Shown here in pieces: positions 28,527-37,063 of a DNA stretch of 64,000 bases. Where the stretch lies: the NCBI RefSeq assembly GCF_014192395.1, contig NZ_JACHXW010000025.1, positions 1-64,000 of the forward strand. The letters are read 5' to 3'. The DNA is from Paenibacillus endophyticus. Lineage in GTDB: Bacteria; Bacillota; Bacilli; Paenibacillales; Paenibacillaceae. Within the stretch, counting starts at the first letter, position 1. Every line of letters begins with the position of its first letter. Position numbers and translations under genes: made by a program. The notes beneath the pieces were generated by a model. That model saw nothing but the letters and a program-made list of their open reading frames with translations. It made no database searches and was not told where the DNA came from.

Positions 28527-28569
28527 GAAAGTCCGGTCATGGGCTGCTATCCCCCATGATCGGACTTTC
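28527..28569 (-). terminator. Strong hairpin after the L-galactose operon
   Basis: A stem of 17 bp with one mismatch (GAAAGTCCG...CGGACTTTC) around a 9-base loop, 29 bases past the last gene. The T-run is short, so it may act as terminator or mRNA end protection. Confidence 0.75.
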
Positions 28570-28598
28570 AATAATCGTTGCGATATCGCATATTTCAG

Positions 28599-29612
28599 CT
28601 ATAGCTCCACCATTGCTTTAATAACCTTCGATTCCGGCTTCAACCAGCTTTCGAACTCGCTGATCATCTCCGTGAACGGCACGCGATGGGTAATAAAGCT
28701 TTCCACATCGATGCTCCCGCTCCGCACCGCCTCCTGTACCGCTGCGAAATCCTCAATCGTAGCGTTGCGGCTGCCAAGCAGCGTCATCTCCCGCTTATGG
28801 AATTCGGGATCATGGAAGGAAATATCCGCCTTGACCAGTCCCACGTAAACCAGCTTGCCGCCATGCGCGACAAAGCCGAACGCATCCTGCATCGAGCGCG
28901 CATTGCCGGTTGCATCGAACACAACGGTTGGATACTCGCCATCCGTTAATTCGGCAAGCCGCTCCTTCGCTCCCTGCAGCGCGTTCACGGTCTCATCCAC
29001 CTTCGCCCAGCGTTTGCAGAACGCGAGCCGCTCATCTTGAATATCCATGGCGATCACACGCGCTCCGCGATGCTTCGCAAATGCCATCACGCCAAGGCCG
29101 ATCGGGCCTGACCCAATGACTAGAACCGTCTCTCCTGCACGTAATTCGGCGCGCCGAACGGCATGCGCCCCAATGCTAAGCGGTTCTAGGACCGCAGTCT
29201 GATCAAGCGTCAGATCATTCGTAACGAGAAGATGCGTCAGCGGAACCACAATCTGCTCCCTCATGCCTCCGTCAATGTGCACGCCCAGCACCTTCATATC
29301 CGTGCAGCAGTTCGTTTTCCCATAACGGCATGCGATGCATTCTCCGCAGTGCATGTAAGGAATGATGCTGACCTGGTCGCCTGCCTTGACGGCATCCTGC
29401 GCATTATCTGCCTGCTCTACAGTTCCGGCAAGCTCATGGCCAAGCACCCGGGGATAAGAGAAGAAGGGCTGGTTTCCCTTATAGGCATGGAGATCGGTGC
29501 CGCAAATACCGATGCGCCGAATCCGAACGAGAGCCGTTCCGGGCAGCAGTTCCGGCTCTTTCTGCTCCACCAGCTTAAGCTGGTCGATTTGTTCACATAC
29601 AATGGCTTTCAA
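28599..29612 (-). CDS. lgoD: L-galactonate 5-dehydrogenase-like zinc alcohol dehydrogenase
   Basis: A medium-chain zinc dehydrogenase of 337 residues. Catalytic-zinc ligands are C37 (GICGTDLH) and H59-E60 (LGHE). Structural-zinc cysteines are at 89, 92, 95 and 103. The nucleotide fold has VIGSGPIGLG. Segments GNQPFFSYPRVLGHE and DPEFHKREMTLLGSRNAT agree closely with E. coli LgoD (YjjN) as I remember it, which oxidises L-galactonate to D-tagaturonate. The start codon is TTG, nine bases after GGGAG. Last gene of the operon, immediately after the aldo/keto reductase. The role follows from family and from UxaA/UxaB in the same operon. Confidence 0.82.
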   Translation of the reverse strand: MKAIVCEQIDQLKLVEQKEPELLPGTALVRIRRIGICGTDLHAYKGNQPFFSYPRVLGHELAGTVEQADNAQDAVKAGDQVSIIPYMHCGECIACRYGKTNCCTDMKVLGVHIDGGMREQIVVPLTHLLVTNDLTLDQTAVLEPLSIGAHAVRRAELRAGETVLVIGSGPIGLGVMAFAKHRGARVIAMDIQDERLAFCKRWAKVDETVNALQGAKERLAELTDGEYPTVVFDATGNARSMQDAFGFVAHGGKLVYVGLVKADISFHDPEFHKREMTLLGSRNATIEDFAAVQEAVRSGSIDVESFITHRVPFTEMISEFESWLKPESKVIKAMVEL

Positions 29613-29627
29613 CTGGCAGCTCTCCCT

Positions 29628-30572
29628 TTATACGTACACACTCGTATTGTATTCTTGCAGCCCGCTAATCCAGCTTCGGTTGCGTACCGGCTCTAGAATG
29701 GCAAGTACTTCGGACAGCAGCGCTTCATCGATCGGCTCATCCGTCCATTCGATATTTTTGCGGATATTGTCCGGATTAGCCGTACTTACCAGCGTCGTCG
29801 GTATGCTTTCGTTTGCCGTGGCAAATTGTACGGCTAGCTTCGTGATGTCCGCGCCTTGAGCCGCGCAGTAGTCAACGGCCTGCTTGCATGCAGCGCGAAT
29901 TTCATCCCCTGCGGGATGCCAGTCTGCAAGCGCTCGATTGCCGAGCAAACCCATCGACAGCGGCGAGGCGCTGACTAGTCCGACCTGCTTTTGCTCCAGC
30001 AGCGGCAATATGTCCAGCAAGGACGTGTCATTAAGCGAATAGTGGCAGTAGGAAAGCACCGCATCCAGCTCCGTGTAAGCCAGCGACTTCTCGAATACCG
30101 ACAGCGGAAGGCCTGAAACGCCTTTGAAACGAATCTTGCCGGACTGCTTCAGCTTATCAAGCGCAAGGAACGCCCCCTCCGCTGCCTGCTCGAACGGTAC
30201 GAACTCCATATCATGCAAAAACAAAATATCAATATAATCGGTGTTTAGACGCTGCAAGCTTTCATCAACGCTTCGAATAATACGCTGCTCGGAGAAGTCG
30301 AACTCCTCCGCGCCGTAACGCCCTGCCTTCGTACTCAAGATAAAGCGATCCCGTGATATTTCCGCTATCGCCTTGCCTAACACTGACTCCGCCTTGGTCA
30401 GCCCGTAATAGGGCGAGACGTCGATTAAATTAATGCCCATATCGATGGCTGCATGCACCGTTCGTACGCTCTCGGCATCATCCGTCTCTCTAAATACGGA
30501 ACCGAGCGATGAAGCGCCAAAGCTAAGCGCCGATACCTCCAGCCCCGTCTTTCCAAGCTTCCGATAGTTCAT
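29628..30572 (-). CDS. L-galactose dehydrogenase-like aldo/keto reductase
   Basis: About 314 residues, a single-domain TIM-barrel oxidoreductase with the active-site tyrosine in DVSPYYG and the lysine in LSTKAGRY. Segments LGKTGLEVSALSFGASSLGSVF, VLSYCHYSLNDTSLLD and SASPLSMGLL closely resemble plant L-galactose dehydrogenase as I recall it. L-fucose dehydrogenases are close relatives, so L-fucose is the main alternative substrate. Expected reaction: L-galactose to L-galactono-lactone with NAD(P)+. GAGGAG precedes ATG 30572 by nine bases; the ATG two codons earlier is too close to it. Fourth gene of the operon. Confidence 0.8.
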   Translation of the reverse strand: MNYRKLGKTGLEVSALSFGASSLGSVFRETDDAESVRTVHAAIDMGINLIDVSPYYGLTKAESVLGKAIAEISRDRFILSTKAGRYGAEEFDFSEQRIIRSVDESLQRLNTDYIDILFLHDMEFVPFEQAAEGAFLALDKLKQSGKIRFKGVSGLPLSVFEKSLAYTELDAVLSYCHYSLNDTSLLDILPLLEQKQVGLVSASPLSMGLLGNRALADWHPAGDEIRAACKQAVDYCAAQGADITKLAVQFATANESIPTTLVSTANPDNIRKNIEWTDEPIDEALLSEVLAILEPVRNRSWISGLQEYNTSVYV

Positions 30573-30614
30573 AAGCATCTACTCCTCATTGCGGGAAATG
30601 TAATCCTATTACCT

Positions 30615-32144
30615 TTACAAAATAACGCCATCCTTAAAGATCGCGATTTCCTTGAAGCCGTTGCGCTCGTTATTCGTCTGGATCTCGCCAGAGGCGAGAC
30701 TGATCAGCTGCTCCCACAGCTCATCGGTCAGCATCTCCATGCTCTTGTCCTCAAGCAGCTGCCCCGCATTGAAATCGATCCAGTTCTTTTTCCTTCCGGC
30801 AAGCTCGCTGTTCGTCGCAATCTTCACCGTCGGCACCGGACCGCCGAACGGTGTGCCTCTGCCTGTCGTGAACAGCACGATATGCGCTCCTCCCGCGGAT
30901 AAAGCCGTTACCGAGACTAAGTCGTTGCCCGGCGCTTCCAGCAGATTCAGTCCGCTGCTCGTTATGCGCTCGCCGTAAGGCACCACGTCCTGCACGATTG
31001 CATGGCCGCCCTTCTGCGTACAGCCTAGCGATTTCTCCTCAAGCGTGCTAATCCCGCCTGCCTTGTTGCCCGGAGACGGATTCTCATAGATTTCCTGGTC
31101 ATGTTTAATGAAATACTGCTTGAAATCATTGATCAGGTGAACGATTTTGTCAAAAACCTGCTCATCCGCCGCCCGGTCCATCAGGATCTTCTCCGCGCCG
31201 AACATTTCCGGTACCTCAGTAAGAATCGCCGTACCTCCTGCTTCGATCAAGCGATCGGATACCGCGCCTACAAGCGGATTGGCCGTTATGCCGGACAATC
31301 CGTCAGAGCCGCCGCATTTAAGGCCAAGCTTCAGCTTCGATACCGGAACCGGCTCGCGCTTGAAGCGCTCCGCATACAGGACAAGCTGCTCAACAAGCTC
31401 CAGCGCCTCCTCAATCTCATCCTCTGCCTCCTGCGACTTAAGGAACTTCACACGCTCCGGGCTATGCTCGCCGATCGCCTGCTTGAACGCATCGATTTGA
31501 TTGTTCTCGCAGCCGAGGCCGATGACGAGCACGCCCGCCGCATTCGGGTGATTCACCAGCGAAGCAAGCAGCTTCTGCGTGTGCACCAGATCATCGCCTA
31601 GCTGCGAGCAGCCGAACGGATGCGCGAAATGGTAAACGCCCTCTACGCGTCCTTCATAAAGCGCATGTGCTTTACGCGCCACGATTTCGCAAGTCTTGTT
31701 AATGCAGCCGACCGTGTTAATGATCCATATCTCATTGCGGATCCCGACATCGCCGCTCTCGCGTACAAAGCCTTGGAAGGTGCGTTCTGCATCCGCAGAC
31801 GCTGACCCTGTCTTCCCGCTGGCTCCGCCCGCAATATCGCCTTGCTCTATCGCAATCTGCTCATATTTGTAATCAAGAACACCCTTCAAGCCCGTACCCA
31901 TATTATGCGTATGCACCCAGCTGCCAGGCTTGATATCCTCCTTCGCCACCCCGATCGAGTAGCCGAACTTGAGCACATGCTCGCCCGTGCGGACTGCCGC
32001 CGTCAGCACCTTATGGCCCTTCGGCACCTCTTCCAGCAGCTCGAGCTCCGCTCCGTTCTCCAGCGTCAGCTTATCCCCTTTGGCAAAAGGCTGAAGCGCA
32101 ATGACGACATGATCCTGCTCGTGTAATCGAACCCAGCTATTCAT
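30615..32144 (-). CDS. uxaA: Altronate dehydratase
   Basis: 509 residues. An N-terminal SAF domain (about 1-95, ending HTHNMGTGL) is followed by the D-galactarate/altronate dehydratase domain with VRESGDVGIRNEIWIINTVGC, LKLGLKCGGSDGLSGITANP and FTTGRGTPFGGPVPTVKI. It dehydrates D-altronate to 2-keto-3-deoxygluconate. Its ATG overlaps the uxaB stop by 8 bp (ATGAATAG). Length is normal and no disruption is seen. Related sugar-acid dehydratases share this fold, but the adjacent uxaB supports altronate. Confidence 0.9.
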   Translation of the reverse strand: MNSWVRLHEQDHVVIALQPFAKGDKLTLENGAELELLEEVPKGHKVLTAAVRTGEHVLKFGYSIGVAKEDIKPGSWVHTHNMGTGLKGVLDYKYEQIAIEQGDIAGGASGKTGSASADAERTFQGFVRESGDVGIRNEIWIINTVGCINKTCEIVARKAHALYEGRVEGVYHFAHPFGCSQLGDDLVHTQKLLASLVNHPNAAGVLVIGLGCENNQIDAFKQAIGEHSPERVKFLKSQEAEDEIEEALELVEQLVLYAERFKREPVPVSKLKLGLKCGGSDGLSGITANPLVGAVSDRLIEAGGTAILTEVPEMFGAEKILMDRAADEQVFDKIVHLINDFKQYFIKHDQEIYENPSPGNKAGGISTLEEKSLGCTQKGGHAIVQDVVPYGERITSSGLNLLEAPGNDLVSVTALSAGGAHIVLFTTGRGTPFGGPVPTVKIATNSELAGRKKNWIDFNAGQLLEDKSMEMLTDELWEQLISLASGEIQTNNERNGFKEIAIFKDGVIL

Positions 32145-33633
32145 TGGCGCGACGCTCCATTTCCTTAAGTTCTATGCCGACTGCATCCGCCAGGGCTGGC
32201 CATTCGGCAGCCAAATCACGCCCCCAGACGCTTTTTAAACCAAGCAGCTCCAATGTTATCCGCTCCTGCGGCCAGCTCTGCTTCCCTGCCTCTGCCCAGA
32301 CGCCTGCAACGATTTCCAGCAGGGCAGCATCGTCCCGCACCGTATATGAAGCGCCGCTCAACGTGCGGCCTTCGAAGCCCGTGTCCGCATGCTGCACCTT
32401 GTAATAGCGCAATAATCCGGCCATACCCGCAGCAAGGCCGCTCGGCACCTTATCGCCGCCCATATAATAAAGCAAAGAAGGCAGCAGCCGTACTTTAAAT
32501 TTGCTCAAGCTGTTCATCGCAATATCAGCAAGCCTGTGGCGGATAAACGGATTCAAAAAACGCTCATAAACATCTCCCGCATATGCCTTCAGCTCTTCTT
32601 CGCCCATGCCGACCAGCGACGGAATAATTTCCGCTTCTACCGTGTGACGCACCATACCGCCAAGCATCCGATGCTCCATTGCATCCCGTACCTGTTCGAT
32701 ATCATGAAGCAAGCCGAGCGGCGTCATAAGCGTATGCGCGCCATTCAGAATACGAACCTTGCGCAGCTGGAACGGCTGTAGATCCTCGACCCAGTGTACG
32801 TTCAGCCCCGCTTTCTGCAATGGCAGCACGGCTTCAAGCTCCGATTCCCCTTCAATTGCCCATAAGTGATAAGGCTCAGCCGTCGTCAGCATCGCATCCG
32901 AATACTCCCATTCGCTAAACCAAGCCTCTGCTTGCGCCTGCTCCGGATAGCCCGTCACAATGCGGTCCACCAGCGAATTCAAAAATCGGTTATGCAGCGT
33001 CACCCATTCCTTGAAAGCTTCGGGATAGCCAAAATCATCGCTATAGCGCAGCACGCAGCTGCGAAGCTCGTCGCCGTTTCTCTCCAGCAGCTCGCACGGC
33101 AAGCATATCAAGCCGCGCCCTGGATCTCCGCCGAAATGAACAAATCTCCGGTAGAGCAGCTGCGTCAGCTTGCCTGGAAAAGATTGCACCGGCTGTCCTT
33201 CCACCGTCGCTTCCTCCCGATAGGCGAGTCCTGCTTCTGTCGTATTCGATACGATAACCTGCAAATCTTCGCTCTCGCCCAAAGCGAGATAACGGTCCCA
33301 CTCCGAGTACGGATCGAATACGCTCCCGAAAACGGAAATCACCTCAGTACGCTCCACGCTTTGTCCGTTTTCCAACCCGCGTATGACAAGCGTATACAAT
33401 CCGTCTTGGCCTGCCAGCGCATCGATTTTCGGTTTCCCTCCCGGACGAGGCTGCGTAACCGCGATGCTTCCCTCATACAAGCCTTGTTTCTTGCATTGTT
33501 GAATCATCCAATCAAAAAAACCGCGTAAAAAGTTGCCCTCGCCAATCTGCAGCACTGTTATCTTCGCTTGCTTTGATGCTTCGTACAACCGCGCTTCTTC
33601 CCCGTTTAGCACATCCTGCTGCAAGGTCCTCAT
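32137..33633 (-). CDS. uxaB: Tagaturonate reductase (altronate oxidoreductase)
   Basis: 498 residues, mannitol dehydrogenase family. The N-terminal NAD-binding region has VLQIGEGNFLRGFFDWMIQ. The C-terminal catalytic region has KVRILNGAHTLMTPLGLL (K and NGxH are the family active-site pattern). Reduces D-tagaturonate to D-altronate. Start overlaps the lactonase stop by ATGA, with GAAGGAG 11 bases upstream. It links the dehydrogenase product to UxaA. Confidence 0.92.
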   Translation of the reverse strand: MRTLQQDVLNGEEARLYEASKQAKITVLQIGEGNFLRGFFDWMIQQCKKQGLYEGSIAVTQPRPGGKPKIDALAGQDGLYTLVIRGLENGQSVERTEVISVFGSVFDPYSEWDRYLALGESEDLQVIVSNTTEAGLAYREEATVEGQPVQSFPGKLTQLLYRRFVHFGGDPGRGLICLPCELLERNGDELRSCVLRYSDDFGYPEAFKEWVTLHNRFLNSLVDRIVTGYPEQAQAEAWFSEWEYSDAMLTTAEPYHLWAIEGESELEAVLPLQKAGLNVHWVEDLQPFQLRKVRILNGAHTLMTPLGLLHDIEQVRDAMEHRMLGGMVRHTVEAEIIPSLVGMGEEELKAYAGDVYERFLNPFIRHRLADIAMNSLSKFKVRLLPSLLYYMGGDKVPSGLAAGMAGLLRYYKVQHADTGFEGRTLSGASYTVRDDAALLEIVAGVWAEAGKQSWPQERITLELLGLKSVWGRDLAAEWPALADAVGIELKEMERRANE

Positions 33634-34460
33634 AGTCGGTAAAACTCCTTCGCGTTTAGTCCGAACAGCCGAGCTCGTTCTGCTGGCGTCCAGCTGTCAG
33701 GTATCGCCTGCTCAAGCACCTCGACCACCTCGTCATAGCTTGCAGCAAGCAAGCTGACCGGCCAATCGCTGCCATACATCACCCTGTCCGTTCCGAATAC
33801 ATCCAGCACATGCTCGATATACGGCTTGAAAGCTTCGGGCTTCCAATTCTCGTGGTCAGCCTCGGTTACCATGCCGGACAACTTGCAATAGAGGCCGGGA
33901 TGCGCAGCGAGCTGCGCCATCTGCGTTTTCCACGGCTCCATGATTCCTTCTTTAATTCTCGGCTTGGCGATATGGTCGATGACCCCATGCAACCCCGGCA
34001 CTTGATCCAGCAGTTTAACGAGAGGCTCCAACTGATGGGACACGACCAGCAAATCGACAGGCACCCCCTGCTCTGCAAAAAAAGTGAGCGCTTCCACATA
34101 GGCCGGTGATAGGATTTCATTCGCGTCCGTCATACTCTGAATCATCAAACGAAAGCCAACGAACTTCGGGTGCTCAGCGAAACGTTCATAATGCTTTCTA
34201 TAATCCGGGTCGGTTAAATCCAGCCATGCTACAACGCCAAGAATGGTAGGCTCCGATTCACTTAGGGAAAGCAAATAATCCGTCTCCGCTAGCGTCGCCG
34301 CCGCTTGTACGACAATCGATCCGTCCAACTGATGCTTGTTTAAAAGTGGCTCCAAATGCTGGGGCAAAAAGTCTCTGTACAGCACTGGCAGCTCCGGCGT
34401 AATCCAGCCGTAATCCCCGCGTTCTATGCTCCAATAATGCTGATGCGCATCCAATCTCAT
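33630..34460 (-). CDS. Amidohydrolase-family sugar lactonase
   Basis: 276 residues, amidohydrolase 2 family. Metal-binding HQH near the N-terminus (DAHQHYWSIERGDYGWI), IDHIAKP in the middle and YGSDWPVSLL near the C-terminus match L-fuconolactone and galactonolactone hydrolases. First gene of the operon. Expected to open the lactone made by the aldo/keto reductase to L-galactonate. The Shine-Dalgarno site is weak (GAGGCGG). An inverted-repeat element begins about 22 bp upstream of the ATG. Confidence 0.85.
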   Translation of the reverse strand: MRLDAHQHYWSIERGDYGWITPELPVLYRDFLPQHLEPLLNKHQLDGSIVVQAAATLAETDYLLSLSESEPTILGVVAWLDLTDPDYRKHYERFAEHPKFVGFRLMIQSMTDANEILSPAYVEALTFFAEQGVPVDLLVVSHQLEPLVKLLDQVPGLHGVIDHIAKPRIKEGIMEPWKTQMAQLAAHPGLYCKLSGMVTEADHENWKPEAFKPYIEHVLDVFGTDRVMYGSDWPVSLLAASYDEVVEVLEQAIPDSWTPAERARLFGLNAKEFYRL

Positions 34461-34481
34461 CTATTCCGCCTCATTTCTATG

Positions 34482-34668
34482 TCCTTTGAACTAAAGTATT
34501 GGGGCGCTGCGCGAGTAGATCATTCTTATGATCGCTGTTGCAGCCAGATTCCTGGATTTCCTAAGACATTTAAAGGTAAGACTCCACCTGCAAAGGCGAA
34601 CACTTCGTTTCTCCAGAACGTTCTTCTCGCTTCGCTTACACTTCATTTATTAGTTCAACTTATATAGC
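34482..34668. mobile_element. MITE-like element, copy 1
   Basis: About 187 bp, clearly homologous along its length to 38128-38326 (shared GGGGCGCTG, GATCGCTGTTGCAGCCAGATTC, AGACATTTAAAGG, TTCTCGCTTCGCTTA). The right end reads GTTCAACTTATATAGC; the left end has decayed except for TTGAAC. No coding capacity. It lies in the divergent region between the L-galactose operon and its AraC gene. Confidence 0.8.
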
Positions 34669-34710
34669 AGATTATCTTCTTCCTATTATAAAAAACAATT
34701 TAGAGGTATT

Positions 34711-34760
34711 AAATATGCAATTATCGCATATTTGTACTCTTTTTTGATATTTGCTACAAT
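34711..34760 (+). promoter_or_regulatory. Operator-like palindrome and promoter of the araC-type gene
   Basis: AAATATGC and GCATATTT form a perfect 8-bp inverted repeat around 7 bases (34711-34733). It overlaps a weak -35 (TTGTAC, 34732) that stands 17 bases from TACAAT (34755). The GTG start of the regulator follows at 34795. Autoregulation is a plausible reading. Confidence 0.5.
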
Positions 34761-34794
34761 CAAGCTGACAAATACGAAAAGAGTGGGTGATCCT

Positions 34795-35655
34795 GTGAAT
34801 CCATATCGCAAAAGGTTTGACGCCATGACGCCGTTCCCCTTCGAATGCGTCTATCGGGATACCAAGAGCGCGCAAAACGAGCTGCCCGACCATTTCCACG
34901 ATTGGTACGAGCTTGTTTACATTTATAGCGGCAAAGGCACCTTCTTTGTCGATCAAACCTTCTATGATGCGGTGGCAGGCGACATCTTCCTCATTCCCGG
35001 CAATACCATCCACCGTTCCTTCCCGGACCCGGACGAGCCAAAAACGTCTACCGCGCTGTTTTTTAACGCTTCGCTCGTGCACACCGCGCCGCTTGGCGAC
35101 TCCTTTTCTTATTTGCGCTGCTTTGAACAAGCAAAACGCCAAAAGCGCTACCGCTTATCGGAGGAAGCCGATATTGATCGGCAGACGATCGTTTCGCTTA
35201 TGGAAAACATTCATAAAGAGGAGACGGGCAAGCTGCCAGGGTACCGACAAGCCGTGCATCTTAACCTACAGCACATTTTACTGCTGCTTGGCCGTACTCT
35301 GCCTTCCATACAAGGCCCGGCGGCTTCCTCATCTGCACCAGGCTGGATGACGGCCATTCTTACCTACATCGACAGCCATCCCGGCAGCCCTCTCGGACTC
35401 GCCCAGCTGGCCAAGCGCGCGGCTGTTACACCAGCTCATTTCTCCCGCGTCTTCAAGAAGCTGACAGGCATGAATGTAACCGAATACGTCACGACCAAAC
35501 GAATAATCCGCGCCAAGGAGCTGCTCACGGAGAGCGACGTCAACGTCGCCGAGATAGCCGAGCAATGCGGCTTCGAGAGCCTTCCGCATTTTCACCGCAT
35601 GTTCAAGAAACTAACGGGCATGACCCCCTCCCATTACAAAAGAAGCGAAAATTGA
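34795..35655 (+). CDS. AraC-family regulator of the L-galactose operon
   Basis: 286 residues. A cupin-type sensing domain (about 20-130: HFHDWYELVYIYSGKGTFFVD, AGDIFLIPGNTIHRSF) is followed by two C-terminal helix-turn-helix motifs (LAQLAKRAAVTPAHFSRVFKKLTG; VAEIAEQCGFESLPHFHRMFKKLTG). I use the GTG start because GGTGATC, complementary to the 16S tail, lies just before it. It is divergent from the five-gene operon and likely activates it in response to the sugar or an intermediate. Confidence 0.88.
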   Translation: MNPYRKRFDAMTPFPFECVYRDTKSAQNELPDHFHDWYELVYIYSGKGTFFVDQTFYDAVAGDIFLIPGNTIHRSFPDPDEPKTSTALFFNASLVHTAPLGDSFSYLRCFEQAKRQKRYRLSEEADIDRQTIVSLMENIHKEETGKLPGYRQAVHLNLQHILLLLGRTLPSIQGPAASSSAPGWMTAILTYIDSHPGSPLGLAQLAKRAAVTPAHFSRVFKKLTGMNVTEYVTTKRIIRAKELLTESDVNVAEIAEQCGFESLPHFHRMFKKLTGMTPSHYKRSEN

Positions 35656-35991
35656 TAGATTTGACGGTTATCATTCGCGGATGCAAGTTGTCCGATTCTC
35701 TCATAAACTATCAATATAAGTTGAACTAAAGTTTTAGAAACCTATGGTAAAGAAATAACGACCTGCATGTCGAATAAGAAAAAAAATAATTCGAGCAAGT
35801 TGGAAAACTAAACATCACGAAATGAAGTGACACAAGCTATGAAATAAACAAAAGAACGCCGCAGGTATGAACTATATCAAGCTATGTACATCTTATGGGA
35901 AAATCAGTCAAGGACATCGCCGAGTTCTGTGGTTCAGCTTATATAGTTGAGGTAGTTCGTTTAGGAAATAGCGCTATCGGACGAGGCTACG

Positions 35992-36172
35992 CTGCAGTTT
36001 GTACAACGTAATCGACGTTATTTGCCTAACTCGATACGTACACTGTACTTTGTGCAATAGATGGCCTATTCTAAGGCGATATTCGTTAGTTTGGAGCTCA
36101 TTCTACTGCATAATTACAATGTAGCCATCCGAAACAGCTCTCATGTGAGGTTTCTATTGTACAAAGTGCAGG
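35992..36172. repeat. Nested inverted-repeat insert within the decayed IS
   Basis: CTGCAGTTTGTACAA at the left and TTGTACAAAGTGCAG at the right are inverted copies with one mismatch. A third related copy, CTGTACTTTGTGCAATAG, lies in the middle near 36041. About 180 bp without coding potential. It looks like a second MITE inserted into the first element. Confidence 0.6.
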
Positions 36173-36212
36173 CTAGGCAGCTTCTCATTAAACGATATAC
36201 CTTGAACTAAGG

Positions 36213-36270
36213 TGAAACGGCTATCGCCGTCCTTTGGCGGCTCCAGCGCGTTTCATCCCGAGAAATATAG
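36213..36270. repeat. Palindromic repeat, copy 1
   Basis: Contains AAACGGCTATCGCCGTCCT and GCGTTTCATCCCGAGAAATA. A related copy stands at 36863-36936 (AAACGGCTGTCGCCGTCCT). The core can fold on itself. Probably a dispersed genomic repeat. Confidence 0.5.
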
Positions 36271-36399
36271 ACAAAGTATGGCGAAGGATATCCTTTCCTA
36301 TATTTTAAAAAAAATGAAGATTTAGCGAAGCGACCAAAACGTAAATGTTTAGTTCAACTTATCAAGCAAAGATAAAGCTGCTGGCAGGGAGGGAATGCA

Positions 36400-36561
36400 A
36401 TGGTCCGCTCAAGCGTCAAAACAATCAAATACCGCGTCGGTAAAAACAATTACCTCATTATTAATATTTATCAAACCGCAGAAGCAAGCGCCCAGCAGGG
36501 CAATGTACTGGCAAGCAACGCAGCTACCGTGCAAATTTTCAAAAATCAAAAACGCAAATAA
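36400..36561 (+). CDS. Small protein of unknown function, 53 residues
   Basis: A short frame (MVRSSVKTIKYRVGKN...) preceded by GGGAGGGAATGCA. The basic C-terminus ends QIFKNQKRK. It contains EASAQQGNVLASNA, which resembles the motif ASINQGGNAFAINA of the next small gene (36616-36789), so the two may be diverged paralogues. Another frame of similar length overlaps here, but this one has the better ribosome-binding site and plausible composition. A spore or surface role is possible but not shown. Confidence 0.6.
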   Translation: MVRSSVKTIKYRVGKNNYLIINIYQTAEASAQQGNVLASNAATVQIFKNQKRK

Positions 36562-36615
36562 AAGCAGCCGTGCAAGAGGCAACCGCCATCGCTTCGCTTG
36601 AAGGGAGGTGAGAAC

Positions 36616-36789
36616 ATGTCATTCAAAAACAAATATTACAAACATGGCAACTCCGTCAAAAAAGACAATGGCAAAACCTTCGTCAATGTGAAACAAGGCG
36701 CTAACGCCTCCATCAATCAAGGCGGCAATGCATTCGCAATCAATGCATCCGACATCGGTGTCGTTCGCGTTCGTCCCGGCCAGCAATAA
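36616..36789 (+). CDS. Small protein of unknown function, 57 residues
   Basis: Begins MSFKNKYYKHGNSVKKDNG after an excellent GGGAGGTGAG site three bases before ATG. The lysine-rich first half is followed by a glycine/asparagine/alanine half (ASINQGGNAFAINASDIGVVRV). No membrane segment. It follows the 53-residue gene by 54 bp and probably shares its transcript. Function unknown. Confidence 0.7.
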   Translation: MSFKNKYYKHGNSVKKDNGKTFVNVKQGANASINQGGNAFAINASDIGVVRVRPGQQ

Positions 36790-36862
36790 TCTGAAGCATT
36801 CGCCCGGCCCGCCCATGCGACAGAGTTTTTCCAGTCCTAGTGTCCTCCTACTGTTCATACTT

Positions 36863-36936
36863 GATTTCTATCACAAGCGTAAACGGCTGTCGCCGTCCTC
36901 TGTGGCAAAAGCAGTCGTTTCGCGGAGATAGAAAAG
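36863..36936. repeat. Palindromic repeat, copy 2
   Basis: TTTCTATC at the left and GATAGAAA at the right form the outer arms, with AAACG and CGTTT further in. It is related to 36213-36270. Confidence 0.5.
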
Positions 36937-36976
36937 CACATTTATATGTGAGACATCTAAATTCTTATATATGAAC

Positions 36977-37024
36977 AAAAAGGACTCGCCATGAGGTCAT
37001 TGACCTTCCGGCGAGTCCTTTTTT
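36977..37024. terminator. Bidirectional terminator between the small genes and the EamA gene
   Basis: AAAAAGGACTCGCC pairs with GGCGAGTCCTTTTT, with a second small hairpin (GGTCATTGACC) in the loop. T-runs occur on both strands, serving the plus-strand small genes and the minus-strand transporter. Confidence 0.9.
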
Positions 37025-37063
37025 GTTGATCATTCAACCTATCGCCCATGCTGCTCGGACAGC

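Larger units (their letters stand above)
35716..36362. mobile_element. Degenerate IS630-like element with 15-bp terminal inverted repeats
   Basis: ATAAGTTGAACTAAA at the left end is perfectly repeated in inverted form at the right end (36348-36362). Inside, around 35845-35960, two frames together read ERRRYELYQAMYIL then MGKSVKDIAEFCG. This resembles the N-terminal helix-turn-helix of IS630-family transposases broken by a frameshift; the rest of the transposase is missing. The ends are shared with the MITE-like copies at 34482 and 38128, which suggests this was the parent type. No intact gene is present in the ~740 bp between 35656 and 36399. Confidence 0.65.
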
